Shown one piece after another: positions 23,648 to 35,174 of a stretch of DNA of 64,000 bases; within the stretch, counting starts at the first letter, position 1; every line of letters starts with the position of its first letter. The stretch is from Artemia franciscana (Eukaryota > Arthropoda > Branchiopoda > Anostraca > Artemiidae), in NCBI RefSeq assembly GCF_032884065.1, contig NC_088875.1, forward strand, positions 49,278,971-49,342,970. Direction: 5' to 3'. Under the pieces are notes generated by a model. The model made no database searches. It saw only the letters and a program-made list of their open reading frames with translations, and had not been told where the DNA came from. The translations under genes were made by a program, and so were the position numbers.

Positions 23648-23929
23648 ATTAGTATCCTATTTTATTTCTCGTTTGTAGTACTTATTTGTTTATTGTTTTA
23701 CCTTCGTTGTTTGATCTCTTTTTTGTGAATTATCTTGCTTATTTTCTTTTACCTGATTTCTTTTTGTTTCTGATTTGTTTCGTTGGCCACTCCCCCCCCC
23801 TATGGAAAACCCAATTTTCTTCTTTTTTTATCATTATTATTCCACCTGTCCCCGTATTGCAAACAAAATTATTCATATAGGCTAACTTCGCGTTTATAAT
23901 GATTCGCAAACTGATTATTTACGTATTAT

Positions 23930-26900
23930 ATGTCTGATCAGTTGAATGGTGTGAATCGGTTGCAACAATTTGAATCTGACCCTTTTCGACTGAAAGATAT
24001 ACTTCGCGATGGAATAGCAAATGATTATTTTGCAATTGATTTTGATTGCCAAAGATCGAGTAAAAATATTACAGTTTCGTCGTTGTCATGGGAAAAAAGT
24101 GAGAATATTCTTAGTGTATGCCATTGGAATTGTCATCTAACCTCAAGTTATAATAATATCTTGCATTTGCTAGATCTAACTGATAGCTATTTTGATATTA
24201 TTGGTTTTTGCGAGACTTTTTTGACTTTCGAGCATTTTCTGCCTTCTTTTCAATTTCCAGGTTACCAATTATTTGTGAAAAACCGTGAGCTGATGGTAAG
24301 GGGAGGTCTAACATTCCTGTTAAAATAATGGGACACTTTGCCGTCAAAGCGGGGATGTTGATGTTTGGATAGAGGGTAAGGTTGAATTGTTTACTCTTGA
24401 ACTGGCTATTAAGTCAAAAATTTTTATGGTAAGTGAGGTTTATAAACCATCAAGTGCTCATTTGAAGGATTTCACGGAAGGATTTGAGATATTAATGAGA
24501 GCGGCGGTATCTAGCCAGTTGGATTCTATTTGTATGGGAGATTTTAATTTTGATTTGTATGATTTACATGCTATTAATCTTGATTTTTTAAATTTGATGG
24601 TTTCAAATGATTTATTTCCCCTTGTTGGGGTCCCGACACGTATAATTGGTCATTCAGCAACTATAATAGATAACATTTTTGTTAGTTCGAAGTACCTGAA
24701 ATCTAGTACTGCTGATGTTCTGTAATTCCCATCTTCGGATTATTTCCCAGTTGTAGCTTCTGTGCCACTAGTAGATACCAAGGAGAAAAAGGTAGAAAAA
24801 AGGCAAATGCGGCAATTAAGGAGGCTGAATATGGAAAACCTTGCTGAGGAACTTAGTAAGGTTTCATGGAAACCAGTTTTTGATGAGACAGACGATGCAC
24901 CCCATGCATTTGATATTTTTATGAATATTCTCCAGTCCATATATGATAAAACATGTCCCCTAAAAGTGTTGAGGAATACAAGGGAATCACTGAGAAACCG
25001 TGGGTTACATCAGAACTTATTCAGATGATTCAGAAGAGGAGTCTACTGTATCAGTCATGTTTAGATTGCCAATTTGTTGATATGTTTGAAGAGTCCAAAA
25101 AATAAGAAATCAAGTGAATACATTACGAAGATCTTGTGTCATGTGGTGTTATGAATTGAAACTTGGGGAAACAAAGGGGGACTAAAGGGGAACATGGAAG
25201 GTTTTGAGGGAAGTGTTGGGTAGTGACAAAAAGAAAAATACCCCAATTCACTAATTGTGGATGGAAAAGTCTACAAAGGCAAGCAGAGCATTGTGAATCA
25301 CTTTGGCTCCTACTTCTCGACGATTGGTGAAATGGTTCAAAAGGAAGACCAGCCACTGAGTCAAGGAACAAGTGAGGAAGCTTTCATTGATGATAGAGGC
25401 CTGGGACCAATAATGGAGGCCGAAAAAACAAATATGTAGGAGTTGAAAGAAATTGTAAATAGTATTAAGTCCAACTCTTCAGGTAATGATTGTATAAGCC
25501 TTAAGACATTCAAGCTTATTATGGTTTATCTCCTACCATGCCTTGTTTAGTTGATTAATTTATCACTGAAATCGGGAGAATTCCCGCAAAAGCTTAAAGA
25601 GGCGCGAGTGATTCCTCTTTACAAAACTGGCTCAAAGACTGATCTGACTAACTAGAGACCGATTTCTCTGCTGTCGGTTTTCTCGAAGTTGTAGGAAGAA
25701 GTTATGCATAAAAAGCTTTATGCACATTTAACAAAACATGGTCTTTTAAGTGATAGTCAGTTCGGATTCATGAAAGGACATTCTACTGTTCATGCTATGC
25801 AGCATTTTCTTGATTTTCTGAGTACATCAATGGAAAATGGTGAAATGACTTTATCGGTTTTTATAGATTTAAAAAAAGCGTTTGACACGGTTGATATAGA
25901 AATTTTATTTGATAGGCAAGGGTCACTTGGAGTCACAGGTAGTATTTTAAAGTGGTTTGAATCTTATTCGATAGGGAGGTCGATACGTGTATGTTTTGAT
26001 GATGTTATATCTAATAAATTTTTTATAAGTTGTGGTGTTCCGCAAGGTTCTGTTTTGGGTCCCTTATTATATCTTGTATATGTAGATACTTTACGGTTTT
26101 ATGTTACGGGTGTTGTTAATACTTCTTTCGCTGACGACACGGTATCTTCAGCTGCTGCAAGAAATGCTGATGATCTTGTGGAGAAAATTAATAAAGCTTT
26201 AAGTCATCTTTTAATTTTTACAAAGATTAGCCGTTTATCAGTGAATGTTTTAAAAATTCATTTTATATTGTTTAGTTGGAAAGGAAGTTCAGTTGATTTA
26301 AATGGAAAAATATTTCTTTGTAATAGGCCATTGAAACAAGTAGCTGTGGTGAGATACCTTGGTTTCCAGCTTGATCAAAATCTGAATTTGAAAGCACATG
26401 GTGATCAGGTGGCAGCTAGGGTATCTAGAGGGCTTGGACTGATTCGGCGTCTGAGAAATCAGCTACCTCGTTCTGCCCTTTTGACTCTTTATCATTCTAT
26501 TGTCATGCCTTATATTTCTTATGGTTGTGTGATATGGGCTGGTGGATTTTATACAAATTTTAAACGTTTTCAGGATTTACAAATTAAAGTTAGTAGACTA
26601 CTAGGAAATTATGTCCATGGTGAAAATGATACAGTTAATTGCTATAGGAAACTCATGACCTTTAATGTTAGCCAACGTCATGATTATCAACTTGCTATAT
26701 TTGTATGTCAGAGTATTTATGGTTTGTCCCCTGAAATGTTTTGTCAAATGTCTATAAGGAATTCTTCATACCACAGTTATGAGACTAGAAATATGGATGA
26801 TTTGGTATATGAGTGTCGCAGCTCTCAGAGGGGAAGTTTTGGTCCCAAGTTTGCTGGACCAGCAGTGTGGAATTCTTCACCAATGAGTATAAGGTTATCT

Positions 26901-26957
26901 GAAAATGTTAGCCAGTTTAAAAGTAGACTGAAGAACCACCTTCTGGGTAGAAAATAA
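23930..26957 (+). pseudogene. LINE ORF2 (APE endonuclease and reverse transcriptase), lightly broken
   Basis: The endonuclease N-terminal part is 23930-24328 (VCHWNCHL, IIGFCETFL, VRGGLTFLL). After a shift comes 24387-24725 (MVSEVYKPSS, DSICMGDFNFDL, SATIIDNIFVSSKYL, and SSDYFPVVASVPL after a stop). A linker with several lesions follows (24762-25440), then the RT: FPQKLKEARVIPLYKTGS (~25583), SLLSVFSKL, and the long open frame 25704-26957 with SQFGFMKGHSTVHAM, SVFIDLKKAFDTVDIEIL, CGVPQGSVLGPLLYLVYVD, the catalytic SFADDTVSS, VVRYLGFQLDQNLNLKAH, GLGLIRRL and the C-terminal FAGPAVWNSSP. The RT catalytic Asp pair is intact and the last 417 codons have no lesion. The endonuclease side carries most of the damage. 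No RNase H domain follows. CR1/Jockey group by motif style. Confidence 0.88.
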
Positions 26958-27223
26958 ATAAATAATTTAAATGGGATGGCTTATTGATTTGTTTTTAAGT
27001 ATGATTTTTTTTTCTCTCTCTTCTTATTCTTTGTTTTCCTTTTGTTTTCTTTTTCCCACTTTTTGGTTTCATTTCGTTTAATTTTTTTTGTTAATGCTGT
27101 TGGTATTGGTGCTCTTTAATATTTATCAGCCACTACTAACAAGTCTTTGACTTTCTAAAGTGGCTGATGTGGTCTTTTGTATATTGAAGATATGTATAAT
27201 AAAAAGTGTCTCTCTCTCTCTGT

Positions 27224-27770
27224 TGAATCTATTCTCTTCAAACTGAAGTATGACCGTGGTTTGCTTCCCTCGTTTTTTCGTTCCTCGAGCCCTTCCCCAC
27301 TTAAAGGTATTGAGCACGGACATATAACTAGAAATTTTAATAGATTGTATCAGACAAGAATGTTAAATGAAAGATCAAAATTTTCGCTTCGAAACTCGGT
27401 AATTCGGTATTGAATATTTATACGTCTAAATTGGATACTTAAAAATCAATTCAAACAACCAAACGAAAACTTAAATTATGTTGATATATTGAAATTTGTT
27501 TGTGTTAAGTGAGTTTTTGTTAGTGAATACAGATCGCCTTTGGGATGTTAAGTTTGTTCCTATTTTATCTGGTTTTGATGATACTGGACTTGTATTCTCC
27601 AGGGTTTTTGGTTTTGGTGTCTTTTATTTCTTTATTATTATCTTTTATTTTTGTTTATTTCGCTGGACGTGTCAACGGGTGGTGTTGTTCACTGGGCAAT
27701 GACGGAAGAATTTGTTTAGTTACACTTGCATGAATTGCATGTAGTGAAGTAAGTTGTATTTATAAAAATT
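27224..27770 (+). pseudogene. C terminus and 3' UTR of the interrupted first LINE
   Basis: The frame at 27219-27413 reads ILFKLKYDRGLLPSFF, HGHITRNFNRLYQTRMLN and FSLRNSVIRY, the H-x-TR and RT C-terminal tail that should follow the text broken off at 22316. The 3' UTR limit is not sharp; I place it near ttgtatttataaaaattc at ~27770. Two overlapping ORFs at 27496-27733 are T-rich UTR and not genes. Confidence 0.7.
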
Positions 27771-28590
27771 CCCGGTTTTTTCCATCCCGCGCATTACGAA
27801 TTTGTTTTCTCAGCCGGGCTCTAGACCTTTCGTTATTTATCTCATTATTAAAAAGAACCCCAACCTGAACAAAATCATGGATAAGCCCTTGGATGCTTGT
27901 CATTGATTCAAACATTAGTCAGCAATAGAAAGCAAGAAAAAAGAGTCTTGATTTTGAACAAAAAATGGTCCACTTACAAGCACTAACTTAGAAAAGCACA
28001 AAGGCACATTTTTACACTTTTTACCTCCACTCACAATCAGCTAAATGTTTGACACATACAGAGTAACAAATTCAAAAAAAATCAGAGAAACACTTTATGC
28101 AGATTAAAAAAGAACAAAAAAAACAACAAAAAATATTAAACCAAATACAAACATAAAGCGAAATTCCGAGAAGTCAACACTTTTCTCCTTCTACTTATTT
28201 TTGTCTCCAGGGAGGGGGCTATATTCTTTTAAATAATACAACCGTCCATAGGAGATAGCTACTAATATGGAATCAATCGAAATTCTTACTTGTCAAGGCA
28301 CTCAAGGCCACTTTATACCACAAGTGTGTTACATTAAAATTATGGTTAATGTACAGAGGCAAATTTAATCTGTGTACATACAAAAAAACTAATATATAAG
28401 AAATTAAGAATGACGAGCAAGAAGAATGAAGTCCAAAATACAAAAGAATAAATTCCAAAAAAAATGAGTAATGATACTAAAAAAGAATAATAAAACAAAT
28501 TAAAAAAGAACAAATTCCAGGTTCTTTATTCATTCCTCTGTTTATGGGGAAACAGTGGATCTTATTTTACATAGCGACATTCAACATAAG
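27771..28590. other. Non-coding AT-rich stretch
   Basis: No gene or clear repeat recognised; long A-runs at 28075-28140 and 28440-28510. Confidence 0.4.
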
Positions 28591-29300
<710 letters not shown>

Positions 29301-31000
29301 TGTGTTACAAAATATTGATGTGGTAAAAAATAAAATACAACATGCAAGTAGGAACAATAATACACATAGGCAAATAATTTTTCAAATTGAATTTTTTAAT
29401 TTGGCAAAAGAAAAAGTAAAATGTTCCCTTTGACGCGTCATTTTCAGGGTTTATATGAATATTACAACAGCAAAAGGCTTTAAATTCAGAAAATAAAAAT
29501 TTACCCCGCAGGTAAATCGTAACGGAGGAGAAGGAGGATAAAAGAAATCCCGGCTATGGTTCTGCCATCTACCCTTATTTAATCTTATTAGTATGTGCTT
29601 AATTACGCTCGAAGCCTGAAAATGAAATCAGTAGCCGGAGAGCTAATCAATTATTTTGTCTTACAAATGAGACCTTCTGACAATAGTTTCGCAGCTTATT
29701 CCATGTAGATGAGATATTTATCGAAGTCCCTTCAAAATCTGCTAAAAAAAAGTCCAAATTCAAAATTTTTTTTCGAGGAACTTATCATTGTGAACAGAAA
29801 CACAAAATAACATCGAAATACTTCATTCTGTTCTTCACACCAAAAACATTAATGAAATTTAGGACAACATTCTCCCGGAGTTTTCAAAATTAGGAGAGAT
29901 TTTGCAACCATTCTATTTGTAACGTTTAACAATTTTCGTGACAGAAACACAATGGACCCTTCTCCCGATAACGAAGATGATATGAAATACCATATTTAAC
30001 AGAATTCCGACTGCACCTCTGCAAATAGGCTTCGGAGATACCCCCCTCCCCCTCGTCGTCCATATTTTTGCTTATATTTCCAAGGATGACATTTTGGTGG
30101 AACATTTAAAGGAAGATATGGAGAAAATATTGAAAGAGGAGGATTTACTACAGAAGAAACATAGCCAACTTTTATCTTACTTTTCAACAATTTGCCGTGT
30201 TGTCAATATGATTTCCAGTACGCCATATGTCGCATATTTGACTTATGAGGGCCACATGATTATGGCTAAGCTGGCTGATTCGTCATCATCTTGCAACATG
30301 TGCAAAATTTGTGGAAGATTTAGAAGAGGAAATGCAGAAATTATTGGAATGGCAGAAATCTAAACAGGAGAAACGTTCAACTTTTATATTGCATGCCGCA
30401 TTGAAAATATGATTTCCAATACGCCAGTTGTCGCATGTGGGAAATATGAGAGATATGTGGTTATGGCACGGCTTGCTGAGTCATCCATCATCCTGTGACA
30501 GGCGTCAACATAGCCACTCATTAAATGGATCCCGGTGTTCTTGTATAACATCTCCTTACAATGGCTTTGTGAGTGTTCCAACTAGATTTGATGCGTGAAA
30601 GTGTGAACATATAAGAGCCTGAGGATAAACCTGTTTTCATTGGATTTGCCATGAAAGTTATAGCTTAAATTGGTGGGTAAATTTGATTGCAATTTATGCT
30701 CCTTGATTTATTTTAAAGATTAACAATTAAAATATCCTTCAATTCCAGGATATTAAAGGAACAAGATATAATATTATAGTCTTTGTCTGATTTTTTTCCA
30801 ACCAATGTTCTGATTCTGAAGAAATTTTCACGCACCGTATCGCTATTATCACCGTATCGCATACACATAAAATGTATATGGTGCCTTTGGCTCTGTCTAA
30901 AGTAGGTGGACTTACAGTCCTTCATACATCTGGATTATAAGCGTCGGAAGTGGATGTGAGCAAAATTGCATATGTCAAAGAAAAAAGTATTTTCAAGTTA
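29301..31000. other. Unassigned stretch with a short direct duplication
   Basis: No recognised gene. An 89-codon ORF at 30094-30363 has a Lys/Glu-rich start and two CxxC pairs but no family match that I know. Part of it (30207-30300) is repeated in diverged form at 30400-30500 (aatatgatttccagtacgcc against aatatgatttccaatacgcc). Confidence 0.4.
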
Positions 31001-31029
31001 CTTAATTATCTCAAAGATGCAATTAGAGA

Positions 31030-32970
31030 TTAAAGGATTTCTAGCGGGAAAAGAACTGCCTCACAAGTGTGCAACAGGATAGGTTCTATTTACTCTAGTT
31101 TACTGGGAGAAAATTCTACATTGCTCAGAAAAGAAAATGAAAGACTTTCTGATATTTTAAATTTACAACAAGAAATCATTGTTCTGAAATTCAAGCCATG
31201 TCCATTTTCTTTCTCTTCTGCTCCCGGTCATTCCACTTCAACCTATGCAAGCAAACTAAAAGCCCCAAAAAAGACACTGTGATGCTTGAACCCATCAAAT
31301 TCCCCCAAAGTCAAAGTACTGTTAAAAAGATGATCGCCCAGAACGAGTTAAAGAAAATAGTTGAAGACTTAGGCAAAAAGACACATGATCACGTTGAAAA
31401 ATATCTGTCAAAAATACTACTTTCGGAAGAAATGGAAAAATGATATTGGAACTACCATCTCAAGAAGATGCACAAAACGCAGTCACAATTTTTAGTGATA
31501 ATTCAGAGCTGACAAACTATACCCCTAAACACTCAACCAAAAAAAATCCTAGAATGTTTGTTAAAAACTTGCATTCGACAAATGAAAAAGAACACCTAGG
31601 ATAATCCTTTTTGAATAGATGTTAGAGATGTTAAAGGATATTTGTTCAAAATAGTGACAATTATTCATAAAGGCGAAAATAAAATCCATGCTGTTGTTGA
31701 AATCTCCCAAAGATCCATAAATGTATTAAAGACCACCGTTGTCTGAAATTAGGGTCCATGTTGCACGAGTGTAAAGATTATATCTACCTATTTCGATACA
31801 ACAAATGCGATTTGTACGGACACAAACCAAGTGATTGCAAAGGAGTTACCCTTTTTCCGTGTTGCACTGGAGAACAAAGATGTGTCATGCACATCTTTTC
31901 GACCCTTCTACCGACCATGCCAGTCAAAAGGACTGAAAAAACCGGACATACTTCGTACGACATAAATAAATACCCTACCGCAAGAAAAATAAAGGATTTA
32001 ATGCAAAGTCGTATTGAATATTCTTATGAAAACCTAGTTTTCTGTGCTAAATGACTCCAATAAAAGTATGCATGCCATAAGTGGCAACACAAGTCCCAAC
32101 GTTACCGCAGTTAGTGCGTCCTTATTATCATTCGTTGAAGATTGGGATGTCCTTTCTGATCATGTATCAATATCTGATCACTCACATGTTTTGTTTAAAC
32201 TAAAGTTTCAAATAGGTTGTGATTTTTATTATAGTCATAATGATTTAAAATTTGACTACAGGTTGAAAAATTGGGATAAATTTAGTTCAGTTCTCTTGAA
32301 CAGAATAGATAGTGTATATAGTATGCCGCTTTTTACTAAAAATGAAATTGATTTAGCTTTAGATAATTTTACGGATTTAATTAGACAAGTAATATTTGAA
32401 TCAATATTAACGCAAAAACATGGTCCGAATTCCAAACAATGAGTAAGATGGTGGAATCTTGATTTATCTACAAAAGGGACAGCTTATAGACATGCCTTAC
32501 TAATTCAAAAATATTGAGAACATCGGAAAGTGACCAAAACATGAAGTACGCAAGAAACAGTGATAAAACTTAATTTTAAAAGCAAAACAGGATGACTGGA
32601 AGAAACTTTGTGGAAATCGAGAAACATTAGACTCTTGGAATACTATTCATAAGAAAATAAAATCAAATAAATCTCCGATTAGGCCTATTCATATCACTAA
32701 AGATGATGGTTCAATAACATTGTCAACTAAAAAGACAGGCGAAGAACTTTTCCAGAAGTGGTTTGAAAAAGATGATGTAAGTTTTGACACCCAATATCAC
32801 ATAGAATTAAGAAGCTTAGTTACAGACGTCTTGAAAATTGAGGACAATGATGAAATTATCATCACGGAAGAAAAATTAAATGAAGAAATTAATAGCATGC
32901 GTCCTTTAAAATCCCCAAGTCCAGATTGTATTGTTAGCCTAATTTAAAAAAATTTAGATGTTTTAACATC
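31030..32970 (+). pseudogene. R1-type LINE remnant with internal deletion (ORF1 and ORF2 pieces)
   Basis: The ORF1 part spans ~31067-32040: a Lys-rich helical segment (KKMIAQNELKKIVEDLGKKT), HAVVEISQRSINVLKTT, then degenerate zinc knuckles (NKCDLYGHKPSDCKG, CTGEQRCVMH) and a tail HTSYDINKYPTARKIKDLMQ with IEYSYEN, the pattern of gag-like ORF1 proteins in R1/I LINEs. ORF2 starts abruptly at ~32060 near the end of the endonuclease (PNVTAVSASLLSFVEDWDVL, ISDHSHVLFKLKF). A WWNLDL segment follows, then the pre-RT block SWNTIHKKIKSNKSPIRPIH, LFQKWFEKDDVSFDTQYH and INSMRPLKSPSPDCI. The sequence ends before the RT catalytic box. So the endonuclease body and nearly all of the RT are missing, and stops break the rest. 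Confidence 0.72.
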
Positions 32971-33600
32971 ATCACTATAAAAAATGTACCACTTAGGTTC
33001 TGTACTAATTATCAGACAATCAGTGCAAATATTTGAAAACTCAACTCTGAGCGGGGAAAAAAGTAGTAAGAAATTAAATGAAGGTTAAATAGTCCAAAAA
33101 AGCTATGGTCCCTAATGGTACTACCACCATTCTTATAATATGTTATGAACTTCTATATTTTTTGTCGGCAAACTGTGTTCAAGAGCATTCAGCTTTAGTT
33201 TCTGGCACAGCTGAGGGAAAAACAAGCATATATAATCCCATCACTTTGGATCACGGAAGTAGAGATATTTCTGTTACTCATTAGCTGTCACAATCAACCA
33301 CAACAAAAAATTATCATACCTCTGTAAAGAGAAAAAATTTGTTCTACAGTTCATGCCAGTGTAAGAAGTTAGATAAGAGGAATGATTCAATAGTTTCTCC
33401 AAAGGATATTTAAGAAAAAGCTAAAAATGTAACTAGTCGTATTCCTACCTCGATCTTTGGCTCTAAAAAGCAGATACCCCGAAAAAAAAAATGCCAGAAT
33501 TACATGGGGCATAGTTCATTGACCAAGTATAAGTTTTGTTTCAGCACAATGAGCCAATGGTCACTAGACTTCAGTATTAAATATAGTTTAAATTCTTTTA
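32971..33600. other. Unassigned stretch between two element remnants
   Basis: A partly readable frame at ~33180-33420 (Ser/Lys-rich, SSCQCKKLDKRNDS) is not assignable; it may be the N-terminal region of the following transposase. Confidence 0.35.
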
Positions 33601-33619
33601 TCTCTCCTAGAAAGAAAAG

Positions 33620-34200
33620 AGGTAGGAAATGACATACGGACAAGGGAAGATGAATTTAAAATTACTTTAGCAGAATTAAAACTTGGATTGGATAATGTGA
33701 TACTAGGTGATATGTTTGGTGTCTCTGCTATTATGATTTCATATATTTTACTCTCCTAGAGCGTAGATTCAGCTTTTTATCGGGGTTAGGGTGATAGAGC
33801 TTCTGATAAGTATATTGTTTGAAATTCTAAATTGTACATTAAACTAAAGTAGGGATATGTTTACCTTGCTGACCATGGCTTTCAGATAGACGATGAATTT
33901 TTAACAGCTGGAGCACACCTTCTTGTATTTCCGCAAACATAAAAAAACAAACCAATGACAGAAGCTGAAGTTCAATGTACAAGGCAAATTATTCGCTGGA
34001 GAATTCATGTTGAACTCCATTGAAAGGCCATTGAAAGACTAAAAATTTTTGAGCTTCTAAAGAAACGTATTCCAATAAATATATTACCTTCGATAGATGA
34101 AATAGTTTTTGCTTGTGCTGGGATATGTAATTTAAAAGAACCACTTGCAAAATTTGCTACTAGTGTCTTTGATGACATTAATATTTCAACAGCATTTTAA
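33620..34200 (+). pseudogene. ISL2EU-like (DDE_Tnp_4) transposase fossil
   Basis: The N-terminal part reads EDEFKITLAELKLGLDNVIL then GDMFGVSAIMIS, the EFxLTLxxLRxGL and FGVSxxTVS pattern. The middle with the first catalytic Asp is deleted or unreadable. The C-terminal part (33850-34195) reads VYLADHGFQIDDEFLTAGAH, TEAEVQCTRQIIRWRIHVEL, then AIERLKIFELLKKRIPINIL and IDEIVFACAGICNL. The ADHGF Asp and the RIHVE Glu are the second and third catalytic residues of this family (usually ADRGF and RIHVERA). There is a stop inside the last motif and another after the FPQT segment. Such transposases cut and paste DNA with short target duplications. No THAP domain or terminal repeat is seen. Confidence 0.75.
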
Positions 34201-35109
34201 TTTTTTATTTTATGCTGTTCTTGTACAATCAAGTCCTGATTTTTCATGGGATTTAGTTTAGTTAGTGGCCGAAATAGCATAGTTTGGTCAAGCTCATAAA
34301 TTCTTTTGTCTTCAATTTCTTCAAATTAAATGTAATTTTAATTTAAAAGATAAACAAGTCAAAATGTCTTCAAATCTATATTTTGTTTTTGAAAAAAGTA
34401 CAAGTTTCAACATGACAAGATAAGTCAACTTTCAATAACCTTCACTGAATTCTAGGAATCATTGGCAACAGCCAAAAAAAACTTTAGGCAATTTTGATGT
34501 GTTCTAGCAATGCACAGGGTACAATGATAATTTATAATTCAGTAATATATGTTTAGCATAATTCGTTATTAAAAAATTTTTTATTCATTAATATATTTTT
34601 CTATCCCATGTTAAATATATGTTATTTTGAGATCAATTTTTATACTCAAAACTTAAAAAGCCCAAATTATGGCTGTTTTGGTTTACCTTATTGGTACTCA
34701 GACACTTGAAAATAAAGCAGCTCAGTACTAACATTTTTTTTTTTCAAAAATTTACCTTAAAATGCATGCAAAAATTACTTATTCCAAAAAAAAAAAAAAT
34801 TTAACAAAACCTAAATTAACATAGAATATGCTACAGTAAATTTATAAAATTAAAAACATAGTTTGCAGGTATTGAAACAAACAGGTAATGAAACAAAAGT
34901 AAGAAAAGATATTAGTTTTTTTTTCCAACATCTAATTCAGATTAAGTTTAGTTACAATTTAAAAGGTTGTCTGACAATGGAACCCTCTTTAATAAAGTAC
35001 AGCAAATAAAGATACAACAATGTATAAAATCCATATTTAAATGTATACAATGAAAAAACCACACAAAAGTAACGTTAAATCTGCTACGCTAACTTTCACT
35101 AAATAGAAT
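34201..35109. other. Non-coding AT-rich stretch
   Basis: Low-complexity AT-rich DNA with several A- or T-runs longer than 8; no gene recognised. Confidence 0.45.
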
Positions 35110-35174
35110 ATTTGACTAACAGATAACAAAAGCAAAAGAAACGTGGGCAGTTTTAGAAATTAGGACTGACTTAA
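35110..35174 (+). repeat. Tandem repeat unit 1, left part, at the piggyBac target
   Basis: ctaacagataacaaaagcaa with what follows up to gactgacttaa is repeated as the start of unit 2 (37843-37905). The piggyBac element sits inside this unit. Confidence 0.75.

Larger units (their letters stand above)
22327..27223 (+). mobile_element. Nearly full-length LINE nested in the previous LINE
   Basis: 5' UTR 22327-22594, ORF1 22595-23647, a T-rich spacer of ~280 bp, ORF2 23930-26957, then a 3' UTR ending in ataataaaaagtg and a TC repeat (27206-27221). It interrupts the C-terminal domain of the first LINE. The flanks carry an imperfect 13-14 bp duplication. Both LINEs share the N-terminal ORF2 signature, so they are relatives; the inner one is younger by position. 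Confidence 0.82.
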
